Shown: positions 32,501-44,361 of the stretch, piece after piece
Position numbering within the stretch: the stretch's first letter is position 1
Layout of the letters: each line of letters opens with the position of its first letter
NCBI RefSeq assembly: GCF_022605165.1
Contig: NC_063068.1
Span: 1 to 64,000 of the forward strand
Origin: Purpureocillium takamizusanense
Taxonomy: Eukaryota > Ascomycota > Sordariomycetes > Hypocreales > Ophiocordycipitaceae
Direction: 5' to 3'
Length of the DNA: 64,000 nucleotides
The notes under the pieces: model-generated
Database searches by the model: none
The model's input: the letters and a program-made list of their open reading frames with translations, nothing else
Told to the model about the DNA's origin: nothing
Translations under genes and position numbers: made by a program

Positions 32501-35500
32501 GTTCGACCAAGAATAAGCACAAGGCGATGGGTGGATGTGCTCATCAGTAACACGAGTACTCACACTTTCGTTCCGAAGCGTCCACCCGTTGGGACCAGCC
32601 AGGCCGCTCAACCTTGCGACGCGCGCGAGGGGCCATGGGGCGTCTCGGTCTCCCTCCCCATCTCTCAAGACTGACCTGCGCCAGCAGCTCCCGTCTTCAG
32701 GCCCAGCGTCCCGCCCCTCCCTCATCAACGTCCACACAGTTCGTCAGCGACTTTCGTCCGCCTCGTGTCCTCCCTCGTTGCCGTCCGTCCACGGGACCAC
32801 GCGAGAGGAAGAGGGGTTGGCGAGCCGCCTGGACGATTTGACTCGCTGCGCGTTGCCACTTCGCAGCCACATGCCTTAGTGTGCGCCTCTCTGCTGCTCG
32901 CTGTGATCCCGTGCCTCATCTTCTCTTCTCCTCCAAAGGGGGGCTTTTTTTGGGCCAAAAGCAATCGGTGTGTCGGTCGAGCTCTGGGCTGCTGCTTCCC
33001 GTTGGTGCAGAAAAATCACCAGTGCTGCAACAAAGTGCAGCATGAAACTCTTGTTTCTTTTTACCCGGCCCGGCGTTGAGACTACGTACTACTACTAGCA
33101 ACAAACCCGAGGGTCGTCGAATCGTAGTTGGCGCAAGACATGGAGGGCGGTTTGCCGGTGCCTGATTCAGATCAAGCCGACACTGTCTCGATCCTGTCCT
33201 GTCCGACACGATACAGTACGTACAATGATGACTGGCTGACCGCACTGGATCAGGAACCAGACCTGGACCAGTTGTGTGCGCGTTCGCCACACGTACGTAC
33301 GAGTCCTGTGCTCCAGTCGTTTGGGCCGCCGTCGCGCTGCTTTTACGAGAAGGCACAACCGGCCACACGTCTTCCTGCCCGAAAGGAGCCGTTTTCGTTT
33401 TGCCCATCTGCGGGACGGCTGCAGGCCAAGAAAGAGAAGCGTGCGACCAGCAACGAGGCCCTTTTCGTATCAACCAGGAACCGCGTGCCTGAGACCCGCT
33501 GTGGCTCCTTCGTATTCGCCCGCCTCGCGCTCCCTTGGATTCCCCCTCCCTCCCCTCATGGAAATCGGCCGCGTTGCACAGAGGACTGCTGTAATGTGTA
33601 CGAAGTACTTATAGTTGTTCGAATTCGCAGGAGTAGTCGTACAGTGTGAAAGGGCAAAAGAAGAACTGATAGATGGCGCTGACGAGGACTGGGGCCGAAC
33701 CACGGGACATACTGCGGACAGGCAGCCATGTCATGGCAGCCCGCCGGCACCGCCGATGGCAGATCAAGCGCGCCGAGAGCCACGGGGCAGGACAAGCTCT
33801 GGATGCCAACGCCAATGGGGATGCTGCATGGCCGATCCCTGGCAAGCTCCAGTCCCTGTCGTCATGGGCCTTGGCTCCCTCGCCGCCAACCCCAGCCGCC
33901 CTGCTCACTCCGGCCCATCCCCCCCAACTCGTTCTTCGAATTAGCAGGCTGACCAACGTCATGCATCGAGGCAATGTCCTCGAGAAACCGGTTCAAGTAT
34001 CCATCCACCGGCGCACGCGGGGAGCATAGAGATCGCCGTCATGCGCTTCCGCTTTCGTGACATCTCCCATCGACTATTATATGGCGCCTTTCCGTGTCAT
34101 GCCACCCTCTGATGAGCTGACCCTGGTGGCTATGCACCAGCAACAGCCCGTGTCTGGCGGGCTACAGACAGATGGATGGACAGGTCTGAGATGCGTCGTC
34201 GACGCTGTTGCGATCCCCCTGCAGGATCCCGCCCACCGTGCCTGTTGGGTGCGACCCTTCCACTAGCATCACAGGAGCGCGTGCTCGGGGATGGAGATTG
34301 AATGACTGAACAGGCAGACATCCGCTGCTTTGCGCCCTGAGGTGTCTCTTTTCGTTCCCTACTAGCCTTCAGCTTCTGCTCGATGCGGAGAGGGACATGA
34401 TGGACTGCCAGGTCAACGACTCTGTTCTTGGACAGGGTTGCGCCGCCGTGCATGCCTGCAGTGCAGTTGCAGTGCAGTACAGTGCAGTGGAGCACAGACA
34501 CAAACGAACGTCGGGCACCTTGACAATTGGCTGTGCATCTGTCCCTCCCGATCACTGGCGAATCCGGCAAGTGACAAGGGCCTAACAGAGCCATACCGTT
34601 CGTTTACCACGATACTTAAATCTCCTACTTCATAGACGGCAATGGATACGAACGACGAGCTCGTACGTATAAACCCAACAAGACTTGAGGTTGCCTACGC
34701 CTTTTGATGCGTCAGAGTCCTACGGCAGCTACCGAGGCCTATCGTCAGGGACCGAGCAAACGAGCTGGGACTTCTCTGCCATTGGCTTCCCTTTCCTTTC
34801 AGCGCTGTCATTCGACATGTGTTGGACGCGGGTCGCGCTCAACTCTGCAGCGGTGCTGGTACTAGACTGCCCATGCAGCTGGCAATATAAGTACTACCGC
34901 GAGTGACATGGCCGACGTAGGGATCAACCTCGCTCATCGAATTGCAGGGCTGCGTCGATAGTCGGTATCTGGGTCTACTCCGTCATTATTCAGAATGCCG
35001 ACGCCTACAATGTAGTGACCGACCGTGTTGTCATCTACTTTGCATGCCGCACGTGAGACGAACGGGGCTAGAGTGAAGGTGCAGCCACGTCAACTTCAAC
35101 GGAGGGGGAGGGATGGGGGGGAGGACGACAAGGAGCGATCTGAAAGACGGCCCAGCGCCTCGGAGAATGTTTGCCGAGCCAGGCGCAAGTTCTTTGTCCT
35201 CAAGGCCAGCTCCTAACTACCCCTTTCCCCTTCTAAAAGGCTGCCTCCGCAAGAGGTGAGCATGCCTGCCTTCAGGGAGCTAGCTGGGGAGGGTCGTCGC
35301 AAGGGTCACGGGCGCTCAGTCATCCTGCTCCGACATGGGAAAGGCGAGGTGAGACGGACGACAACTGCCCAAACTGTGGCCTTTTGTGCATTTGTAGAGA
35401 ATCATGCAAATCATCGCATTGTTCCTTCTGGAGCCCGGTTCTCAGAGCTGTCGCGCAGAGAGGGGAGGAGCCGTCCGCAAACACTGCAGTGTAATCCCCC

Positions 35501-36118
35501 TCGATACGTCGTTGTGCGTGCAGCAGGAAGTCCTTCTGCTCGGCGGCGGAGCTCAAAATTTGCAAAATCCTAGCTTGATGAGCGTTCATCTTTACAGGAG
35601 TATGAGCATATCTACACGGTCATCCATCCATATGCGTGTAGCGAACGAGCAGTTTCACGATCACCAAGGACGTCGTCGGAGGGGGGTGTTCACGGCCGCG
35701 CCATGTGTAAGTGACCAAAGGCGCAACTTACCCTACACTTGGCAACCAAAGACCGCGACATGCTGCGGAGTAGTACGTAAGTACCTCCAAATTCCGAAAA
35801 TGGTTGTCTGGCGGCATAGCTGAACCGATTGAACAGGCAGACCAGGCGCGACAGAGGCGTCGGGGTAGGGACGAGTTGGTGGCCTGGATTGCCAAAGCCG
35901 TCGCGACCCACCAAAGGATTGCTGAAGCGGGGATTGGGAAGGCGCAAACGTAGAGATCCCGTCGCTCCTCCAGCCGACGTCTGCCGACTGTTATATGACG
36001 CCCGGCCGTCGCTCTCATCGCAGTCCAAACCTCGACATGTTGCTTGCTTCACATCCATCCGCAGTTTTGATCTCGAACTCAGTAGGACGATAAACTCCAA
36101 GGTTAGCTTATCGGCAAC
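29528..36118. other. 6.6-kb gene-poor interval
   Basis: The longest stretch without a supportable gene. Many 60-380-codon frames exist on both strands, but they overlap one another, lack domains and reflect high GC. Features visible: a TGCG run at 30101-30121, a (TCTG)n tract at 30290-30306, repeated TGCAGTGCAG-type words at 34455-34490, and a TACGAAGTA 9-mer at 33599-33607. It may hold long promoters, non-coding RNAs or rapidly evolving genes I cannot see. Confidence 0.55.
30290..30306. repeat. (TCTG)n microsatellite
   Basis: Four TCTG units running into a TG-rich tail, upstream of the disordered-protein gene. A similar (TCTG)n run lies at about 40597-40616. Confidence 0.85.
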
Positions 36119-37515
36119 ATGGTTAACACTATTGTCGTGGTCGGGTACGCCTCCCCACTGCCCCTTTGTGAGTTGACACATGCTAACGCTTTGTCCAGCG
36201 CGGGCGTCAGTGGCCTCACCTCGGCGCTGCTGCTCGCTATGGGCAGGCGGGCCAGCGTCACGGTGGTTGCGAAACACATGCCGGGCGATTACGATATTGA
36301 GTATGCGTCGCCGTGGGCTGGCGCCAACGTCTCGCCGTATGTCTGCTGCCTGGTCACGGTGGTGGGCTTGAATATGGGTGCGTTTTTTGCTAATGCACGA
36401 GTAAATGTTCCAGAATGGCAAGCCTGGACGACAGCCGATGGGAGCGACGGACCTGGCCGGAGCTGAAGCGCCTGGCCGAGGTGGCCCCAGAAACGGGGAT
36501 ACACTTCCAGAGTAAGTTACGCCTCGCCGCGTCGCGCCTCTGCGTATGGCATCCATGATCTCTCTGACGCCTGAAAACCATAGAGTACCGCATCTACAGG
36601 CGTGAACAGGACATGCAAGGCAGCAAGCGCGTTGCGGACCCCATGTTCGACGATGACCCCTGGTACAAGGACGTGATGCCGGAGTATCGCGAGCTGCGCG
36701 CCAACGAGGTCATCCCGGGACACGACTCGGGATGTGAGTTTACCAGCGTGTGCATCAACACGGCGACGTACCTGCAGTGGCTTCTCGGACAATGTCTCGC
36801 GCACGGCGTGGTGGTACGGCGGATGGTGCTGCGTGACTTGGCGGAGGCCCAGTACCTCAGTCATGCGGGCCGGCCAGCGGACGTGATTGTCAACGCGACG
36901 GGACTCGGCTCGCTGCGGCTCGGGGGCGTGCAGGACGAGGCCATGATGCCTGTGCGCGGCCAGACGGTGCTGGTGCGTAACGAGTGCACGCCCATGGTGT
37001 CGACTTCGGGCACCGACGACGGCGACACGGAGATTCTATACCTGATGCAGCGGGCCGGCGGCGGGGGCACCATACTTGGCGGCACGTACGACATGGGCAA
37101 CTGGGAATCGGCGCCGGACCCCAACATTGCCGTGCGCATCATGCGGCGCGCGGTGGAGGCGTGCCCGGACTTGGTGGGCGGCGAGGGCCGAGGCATCGAG
37201 GCGCTCAGCATCGTGCGACACAATGTCGGGCTCCGGCCGTACCGCAAGGGCGGCGTTCGCATCGAGCGGGAGAGGCTGCGTCTTGGCGACGGCCGGGACG
37301 AGGCGACGGCGCCGTGGGTGGTGCACAATTACGGACACGCGGGATGGGGATATCAAGGGTCGTACGGCTGTGCGGAGCGTGTCGTCGAGCTCGTCAACGA
37401 GATTCGCCTCGGGCTGCCCGTGACCCCCGGGCACCATATACAGACATTTGTGCTAAGCAGGAGACCTGATCCTGATACTAAGTACGTGGTTGTTGAGGAC
37501 GAGCCCGTGGATTGA
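36119..37515 (+). CDS. D-amino-acid oxidase family flavoenzyme, 397 aa
   Basis: Exons 36119-36144, 36199-36336, 36414-36511 and 36584-37515. The first two splice to the FAD-binding VVVGAGVSGLTSALLL (residues 6-21). YDIEYASPWAGANVSP, MASLDDSRWERRTWPELKRLA, and the C-terminal signature VVHNYGHAGWGYQGSYGCA (about 333-351) identify the DAO family; GLRPYRKGGVRIE holds the substrate-carboxylate Arg and DVIVNATGLGS the dinucleotide-binding strand. It oxidises D-amino acids to keto acids with release of peroxide. Fungal DAOs are usually peroxisomal, but the C-terminus EDEPVD is not a PTS1 signal, so location is uncertain or relies on another route. D-aspartate oxidase is an alternative specificity. 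Confidence 0.93.
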
Positions 37516-37803
37516 GGAAGGGACGAAGCACTTGTTGCGTTGACCAGAGATGCGGGAACAAGGAGGCCGTCAAGTTTGAGACACGAGAGACAGCTGGAGG
37601 CGTCTACGTACGAACGTACGAATACGTGCAGCAGTATGTGCAGCAGTGGGGCCAGACCCTGTGTCCACCCCACCTATCGCAAAGCTCCCCCCATACTTCG
37701 TACCTACGTAGCTGCAACATTGAAGCTCCTAATACAGTGTCCATCTCTCTCCCACCACCTCACGGTGACCTTTGCACCATTGCGACAGGGCCGCTCGTTC
37801 ACG

Positions 37804-39393
37804 ATGTCGCCGCCGCAGCCCGCGCCGACACACGTACAGGCATGGCGCTTTGCCATGGCCATCGCGACCGGTCAGCATGCCCTTTCAAAGCTGGTCCCGC
37901 CCGCGCTGTGGTGTCTGGACGCGGTCCTCTGCGTGCTCGTCCTCTGGAAGGTTCCCTGTATGTGTCCGACGATGTCCCCTTTCGCCCTCGTCCACCCGTT
38001 ACTCCTTGGATCCCTTTTTCGGCCCGGGCTCTCTCTCTCTCTCTTTCTTGCATGGGTCGTTGACGAGAGCCTGTGCCATCGTGTACAAACGTCACGCCAT
38101 GCTGACCATGCACTCCCACCGCCCGCAGACACCGAGATCGACTGGGTCGCGTACATGGAGCAAGTCGCCCAGTACGTCGGCGGCGAGCGCGACTACACGC
38201 GCATCGAGGGCGGCACGGGCCCGCTCGTGTACCCGGCGGCGCACGTCTACATCTACACGGGGCTGTACTACCTGACGGACCGCGGCAAGAGCATCCTGCT
38301 GGCGCAGCAGCTGTTCGCGGTGCTGTACATGGCGACGCTGGCGGTGGTGATGCTGAGCTACTGGAAGGCCAAGGTTGGTGCTGCCGCCTCGCCTCCTTGC
38401 ACGTTACGCGAGACGACGATTTGAGTTGTTGCGGAGAACAAAGCTGACCATGGGTGTGTGGTGAATTCCGCGACGCAATAGGTCCCGCCGTACATCTTCC
38501 CGCTCCTCATCCTGTCGAAGCGCCTGCACAGCGTCTTCATCCTCCGGTGCTTCAACGACTGCTTCGCCGCCTTGTTCCTGTGGCTGGCCGTCTACTTCTT
38601 CCAGCGGCGGCACTGGACGCTCGGCAGCCTGGCGTATACGTGGGGTCTCGGCATCAAGATGTCACTGCTGCTGGTGCTGCCCGCCGTGGCCGTGTTGCTC
38701 TTCCTCGGGCGCGGGTTCCGGGGCAGCCTGCGCCTGGCGTGGCTCATGGCGCAGGTGCAGATGGCCATCGCAGTGCCGTTCCTGGCGGGCAATTGGAGGG
38801 GCTACCTGGGGCGGGCGTTTGAGCTGTCGCGGCAGTTCAAGTTTGAGTGGACGGTCAATTGGCGTATGCTAGGTGAGGACATGTTTCTGAGCAAGGGCTT
38901 CGCGCTCTCCTTGCTGGCGGGCCACGCGCTCGTCCTCGCCATCTTCATCACCACGCGGTGGCTCCGGCCCGCCGACCGGCCGCTGTCTTCCCTGATCCTA
39001 GCGCTCCTCAAGGGCAAGTCCCCGTTCTCGCCAGCCGAGGAGCTGCGCGTGTCGAGCCGCGTCACGCCCGACTATGTCATGACGACGATGCTTTCCGCCA
39101 ACGTCATCGGCCTGCTCTTCGCGCGCTCCCTGCACTACCAATTCTATGCGTACCTGGCGTGGTCGACGCCGTACCTGCTGTGGAGGGCAGCGCCGCAGCC
39201 GCTGCTCGCGATCCCGCTGTGGCTCGTGCAGGAGTGGGCGTGGAACGTTTTCCCGAGCACGGACGCGAGCTCGACGGCCGTGGTCAATGTCCTTCTCGTC
39301 ACCGTCGTGCTGACCTATTTTGGTGGTTCCGCCAAGGAGGAAGGTGAAGCAGAGGCGAGGAAGCGGGCATCGACCGATGCCAAGACCAAGTGA
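37804..39393 (+). CDS. ALG3: Dol-P-Man:Man5GlcNAc2-PP-Dol alpha-1,3-mannosyltransferase
   Basis: Exons 37804-37957, 38129-38373 and 38482-39393 encode 436 residues. Splicing restores [17 protein letters not shown], and [20 protein letters not shown] is the luminal family signature with the conserved acidic residues. Later come [34 protein letters not shown] and [19 protein letters not shown], all ALG3 hallmarks. The protein has around ten membrane helices in the ER and adds the first dolichol-phosphate-mannose-derived mannose to the lipid-linked N-glycan precursor. The C-tail is Lys-rich, as in ER-retained proteins. It converges with the EIF1AD-like gene, only 22 bp between stops. Confidence 0.97.
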
Positions 39394-39415
39394 TGTGAAT
39401 CAGGACAAGGGTGGT

Positions 39416-39933
39416 TCACTCCTCGTCGTCGTCTTCGGAGTCGCTGGGCGGCATCTTGCCGACGTTGGATTCGTCCTCGGAGTCGGTCAGGTCGTAAGCG
39501 TTCTTGGCAAACTCCTTTGGCCTGGTCATGAATGGCACACATGTTCAATCAGCTCTCTGTGGTCACTCTGACTGGGTTCCAAAGGCACTATTGTTGGAGG
39601 CGGAGGGGAGGCTTGAACGCACCAGTACGGCTGCTGGCGCCAGAGCTTCTCGTCGCGCACAATGTTGACAATCTCGCCGTCGGCGCGGGTCTCCTCGGCG
39701 CTCTCGCTGTAGCGCTCGGCGACGACGAAGCCCCCGCGCTTGACCCAGATGGTGTTGCGGAAGCGCTGGGCCAGCTCGAGGAGGACGGGCTTGCGGCTCG
39801 GCAGCTCGCAGGCGAAGAGGTTGTTGCCCTCGGGGCGGACGACGCGCACGAGGGACTGGTTGGGCCCGAGAGCGTCGGGCGGGCTCAGGGACGCCTCGGC
39901 GGCGGCGAGGATGTTGCGCTTCGGGCGGCCCAT
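39416..39933 (-). CDS. EIF1AD-like S1/OB-fold protein, 138 aa
   Basis: Exons 39933-39623 and 39521-39416. The product begins MGRPKRNILAAAEASLSPPD and then has an eIF1A-like S1 domain: QSLVRVVRPEGNNLFACELP, LAQRFRNTIWVKRGGFVVAE and ADGEIVNIVRDEKLW. After splicing, the tail is PKEFAKNAYDLTDSEDESN ending in an acidic run, the usual EIF1AD layout. EIF1AD is an 18S-rRNA/40S-maturation-associated relative of eIF1A; the fungal role is assumed by similarity. It is shorter than true eIF1A and lacks its N-terminal tail, so it is not the initiation factor itself. Confidence 0.88.
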
Positions 39934-41514
39934 GTTGTCTGGAATCTTTCGGGATTGGGACGGGAGCCAGCCGCGACGCGTGTTTGAGGCAGAGCGCGCG
40001 CACGTGCGTTAATGGGCGTCTAGCGGTGCGGACAGAATTGGAGACCGATGTCGTCGGTCAATTCAAAAACGCATCTGGATGAATTTTTGGTGGATCACGG
40101 GGCTCCAATGTGCGTGCCGTCGCACGCCCCTCCCACCACCGCGGCGAGCCACTGGCAGGCTCAAGGACGTCCAGTCCAAATCAGTTTTAGTTCAGGTCCC
40201 GCCCGCGATAGGGTCCCTGGCGGACTTTCCACATTGGGCGCCACCGGGGGTCCGACTCGAGATGCTCGTTCCCATCGCCGCCACCACCACCACCACCTCC
40301 GTCACCACCTCCGTTTACCGAACCTGCTGGTGGCCGGCCCCAGCGAGCACTGGCTACATACAAGCTTTTATCCGATCATGGAATCAAGCGGGCTCTCCTC
40401 CCGCCCCCCTCTCTCCAATGGCAACCACTCGTGACACACCGTCTTGATGCGGCGGAGAGGACTGGGTGACTGTCGCCCTGCTGGGCGACAAGGGGATGGG
40501 CCCGACGATGTCGTGATGAAGCTTGATACGTACCTACTGAGGTACCGTAGGTACCGCACCGGCTGCCGGCCTCGCGATCGGACCAGCAGGGCTTATCTGT
40601 CTGTCTGTCTGTCTGTGCGGCCCGCACTGGGGTGAAGGAAGGGATGGTGGAGAAGGAAAGGAAGCTTCGTGGCGATGGATAACTACTTTTTTTCTCCCAT
40701 TCGAGAGAATTGCTACGTACCTATTTTTGTACCAAGTACGTTAGTATTTGCCAGGCTGAGAATCCCCCCCTCCGTCTGCCAGCGAGCTATAGTACGCCCG
40801 TTGGTACGTGTCCATGTTTTCCCACTTCCAGCTCGACCGTGCCTCTGTTACCTGCTACTCCTACTTAGCAGCATAGCTGGGACGGATATCAGGCGAGGGG
40901 AGTAATAATGCACTGTGGATGCTTGTTGTGGACACACACCATGGGGATCCGGGTGGGCTTCCCGCCGACCAACCCGATAGATGTTAGTAGCTCAAGCCCG
41001 GCTGGCTCTTGAGGTGTCCAGCTGATGCGAAGAGATTGACTGCCAGCTGTCTGTCTGTCGCCCGGCGCGCCGTCAACCTCGTACTGTACTAACCTAGCAG
41101 CACACGCCGGTTGGGCGAGGGGGGGTGGCGTTTCCCCGGTGAGTCGTTTCGTTGCTTCTGCTCCCGATGGCGCTTGCTGGGACCGCTCCATCTCTGCTTT
41201 AGTAGTATCGTCCTAGAATTAGTAGAAATATCGTGGAGCTGCCAGCTTTCGTGGGTTGGGAGAGGGACTACTTATTACGCTGGCATAAAAGTTATAAGCT
41301 GCTCGCACTCGCCACGACTTGGTTTGCTTGGCACATCGTTCGATTCCTCGCCAATGTTCTTTTACGACTGCGGGTGAGGCCAGTTCCCCACGATTTCAGC
41401 AACATCGTATACACACACACACACATATATATCCGTGTCGTCTCTCATACACCGTATATACACACAAAGTATAACCACCACGTCCATCAGCAAGTGGTCG
41501 ACCGATCGATCGCC
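39934..41514. other. Divergent intergenic region, 1.6 kb
   Basis: Promoters for the EIF1AD-like gene and the MFS transporter. Contains a GTACC/GGTACC-rich palindromic patch at 40528-40557, a (TCTG)n tract near 40597-40616, and an (AC)n(AT)n run at about 41411-41431 just before the transporter start. No gene supported. Confidence 0.5.
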
Positions 41515-43226
41515 ATGGACTCGGCCATGCTGCGGACCCTCGTCGAGGTGCAGTCCCGCGCCTCGGCCCACGGCGGCGGCAGCGGCGGCGATGAGGCGTC
41601 GCACCCGCTCGCGGCGCCGGCCAAGGCCGTGCCGAGGACGTACCCGGGCGCGCCTCACGTCCGCGGCGATTCGGTCGAGCTGCAGCGGTTGCCGACGCAC
41701 GGACAAGCGGCCGCCGGCACCGGCACCGACTCTTTCGGAGACGGAGACGTCGAGATGAGCCGGCCGAGCACGCCGACGAGCGGCGGGGGGACGGCCGCCC
41801 CCGTCGCGACCATTGCGACCGTGTGGCATCCGTTTATGAACCGCTTCCGCCTGCTGGCCATGTGCCTCACGAACCTGGGCAACGCGCTGAGCGATGGCGC
41901 GGCCGGCGCGCTGATTCCCTACATGGAAAAGTAATACTTCTTTTTTTGCCCCTTCCTCCTCCTCCCGTGCGGCGGACAGAGGAGAGACTGACTGACTGAC
42001 TGACGTACGCACACAGATACTACAACATCGGCTACGGCGTCGTCTCGCTCATCTTCGTCGGCCAGGCGCTGGGCTTCGTCGTGGCGGCGCTGGTCCTCGA
42101 CACGCTGCGCAACCGGCTCGGGCGAGCGCGGCTGCTCGGGCTGGGCCAGGCCATGATGACGCTCGCGTACGTGCCGCTCGTGGCCGAGGCGCCGTTCGTG
42201 CTCGTCGTATTCGCCTTCTTCTTCGTCGGCTTCGGCATCGCCGTCAACGTCGCCATGGGCAACACGTTTTGCGGCGGCCTGCACAACGGCACGCTCATGC
42301 TCGGCCTGCTGCACGGGTGCTACGGCGTCGGCGGCATCGCGGGCCCCCTCGTCGCCACGGCGCTCGTCACCGTCGCGCACGCCGTGTGGGCGCGCTACTA
42401 CATCATCACGCTGGGCATCAGCCTGCTGACGCTCGTATTGACGCTCTGGACGTTTTGGGGCTACGAGAAGGAGGAGGCGGACGAGGAGAAGGAGCAGCGG
42501 CGGCGGCAGCAGCAGAGAAGGCAGCGGGAGCGGCGCGAGTCGTCTGGCTCCGGCTCCGCGAGTGGCGAGCAGCAGCAGCAGATGCCGGGCACCACTGAAG
42601 TGTCGTCGCCGCCGTCACCGTCACCGTCACCGCCGCCTCTGCTGAGCATGTTCACGGCGCTGAGGCTGCGCGTGGTGCTGCTGGGCGCCGTCTTCATCTT
42701 CGCGTACCAGGGCGCCGAGGTGTCCATCTCGGGCTGGGTCATCTCCTTCCTGATCCACGGGCGCGGCGGGGACCCCTCGTCGGTCGGCTACGTGTCGGCG
42801 GGCTTCTGGGCGGGCATCACGCTGGGGCGCTTCTTCCTGTCGGCGGCCGGGGCTCAGCGCCTGGGCGAGAAGCGCTTCGTCTACGGGCTCGTGGCCGGCG
42901 CGCTGGCCTTCCAGCTGCTCGTCTGGTGGGTGCCCAACGTCGTGGGCGACGCCGTGGCCGTGTCCGTCGTCGGCCTCCTGCTCGGGCCCATATACCCGTG
43001 CGCCGCGGCCGTCTTCATGCGCGGCATGGCGTCGCGCGACGTGCTGAGCGGCATGGGCACCATCAGTGCGTGCGGGAGCCTGGGCGGCGCGGTGGCGCCC
43101 TTCATCACCGGTCTGCTGGCCCAGGCCGTGGGCACGTCGGTGCTACACCCCATCGTCATCTTCCTGTTTGTCGTGATGCTGCTGTGCTGGTATGGGGTCC
43201 CGCTCGAAGATAAGAGAACCGAGTAG
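41515..43226 (+). CDS. Major facilitator superfamily transporter, 541 aa
   Basis: Exons 41515-41930 and 42017-43226. A 100-residue disordered N-terminus precedes the first helix (FRLLAMCLTNLGNALSDGA). Twelve hydrophobic helices follow, with family-like motifs: LGQAMMTLAYVPLVAEAPF, GFGIAVNVAMGNTFCGGL, HGCYGVGGIAGPLVATAL, and in the second half AYQGAEVSISGWVISFLI and GFWAGITLGRFFLSA. The central loop (about residues 290-350) is long and made of Arg/Gln/Glu then Ser/Pro runs. The pattern resembles the fungal BSC6/FucP-like MFS group whose substrates are unknown. Splicing adds K to YYNIGYG at helix 2. Confidence 0.9.
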
Positions 43227-43506
43227 TTGGTTACTGGATCGGGTGAAGACGCAGTGGTTCATGGGAATTTCTACTATTGGTAATAATGATGTGCATGCCG
43301 TCCGGTGAAGCTGTTGCTGCTCGCCATTCCCTGCTGGCGGCGGGCGCGTCTATAGGTATACTCGGCTTCTAAATGTGAACTGTGCAGATCCCTTGTCATC
43401 CGTCTATAACCAACACGGAATCGACATTATTTGGTTCTCCATTCTATGTCGCATGTCCAATCTCGTCTCATCTCGCTCGTTCGTCCAATGTCGTAAAGCT
43501 GTCCTC

Positions 43507-44361
43507 TTAGATGCGGCCGCGGGCGGCGTCCTGGACGGTGATTTTGCCCTCGGCAATGTCCTTGACCGTCTGCGTAATGCTCGTCCAGTCGCGGAACGTG
43601 ACGAAGGGCACCTTTTCATTTTCGCACCAGGTGACGAGATCTGCGTTCTGTGTAAGCGTTCTGAACTGTACATGATCTCGTCCAGACGGGGGCCCTCTGG
43701 AGGAATATCAGGAAGAACGCAGATACATACCCTTGTCGGCCTTTGCAAACAGCAGGTCCGTCTCCTTGGCCGCCGACAGATCCGACACGCCGTCGCCGGC
43801 GTAAAACATGGTGGGCCTGTTGGGCAAGGACGAGTACTTGCGGATCTCAATGGACTTGTCGTGGCCGTGGATGCTGTCGTCGTGGAACTCGATGCGCCAG
43901 CCGCCCTCCTGGTCGAGCGTCTTGCCGTCACGGGCGCGCACGTCGTTGCTGACAATCTGAATGTCCCACTGGCCCTCGCCGAGCAGGTTGTCGAGCAGCG
44001 CGCGGATGATGGGCTGCATGCCGCCGCTGAGGATGACGATGGGCACGTTGTTCTCGCGCGACCACGCGTAAAACTCCTTGAAGCCCGGGTCGAGCTTGAT
44101 GTTCTTGAGGAGCGTGGCGACGCACTCGGGGTACGGTGTCTTGATGCTGTCCATCATCTCCTGGAACGAGTCGCGGAAGTGGACGCCGCCGAAGAGCACG
44201 TCCTTGTTGCCCTGGACGCGGCGCTCGCGCCCGTAGCCCAGGTTGTCCGTCATGTAGTCGTTGGAGTCGGCCGTCGTGACGGTGCCGTCAAAGTCGGTGA
44301 AGAAGATGAACCGCGGGTTCGTGGCGAGCGCCGGCGTGTCGCTGGGATTGATGGAGCCCAT
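43507..44361 (-). CDS. HAD-superfamily phosphatase, 254 aa
   Basis: Exons 44361-43731 and 43640-43507. Start at MGSINPSDTP; frames upstream of it are leader. HAD motif I is FFTDFDGTVTTADSND (Asp nucleophile in DFDGT, residues 23-27), motif II IVILSGGMQP, motif III Lys in the HGHDKS region, and motif IV FYAGDGVSDLSAAKE. The pattern matches small-molecule or protein phosphatases of the PSP/MtnX type, commonly annotated CicA-like in fungi. Substrate unknown. The splice joins ADK to DLVTWCENEKVPFVTF through a GCAG acceptor; another CAG lies 7 bp upstream but would shift the frame. It converges on the MFS gene with 280 bp between. Confidence 0.9.

Noticed and set aside
29528..36118. tRNA or 5S rRNA genes in the gene-poor interval
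   Set aside because: I found no paired A-box and B-box with a plausible cloverleaf by eye; a covariance-model scan would be decisive.
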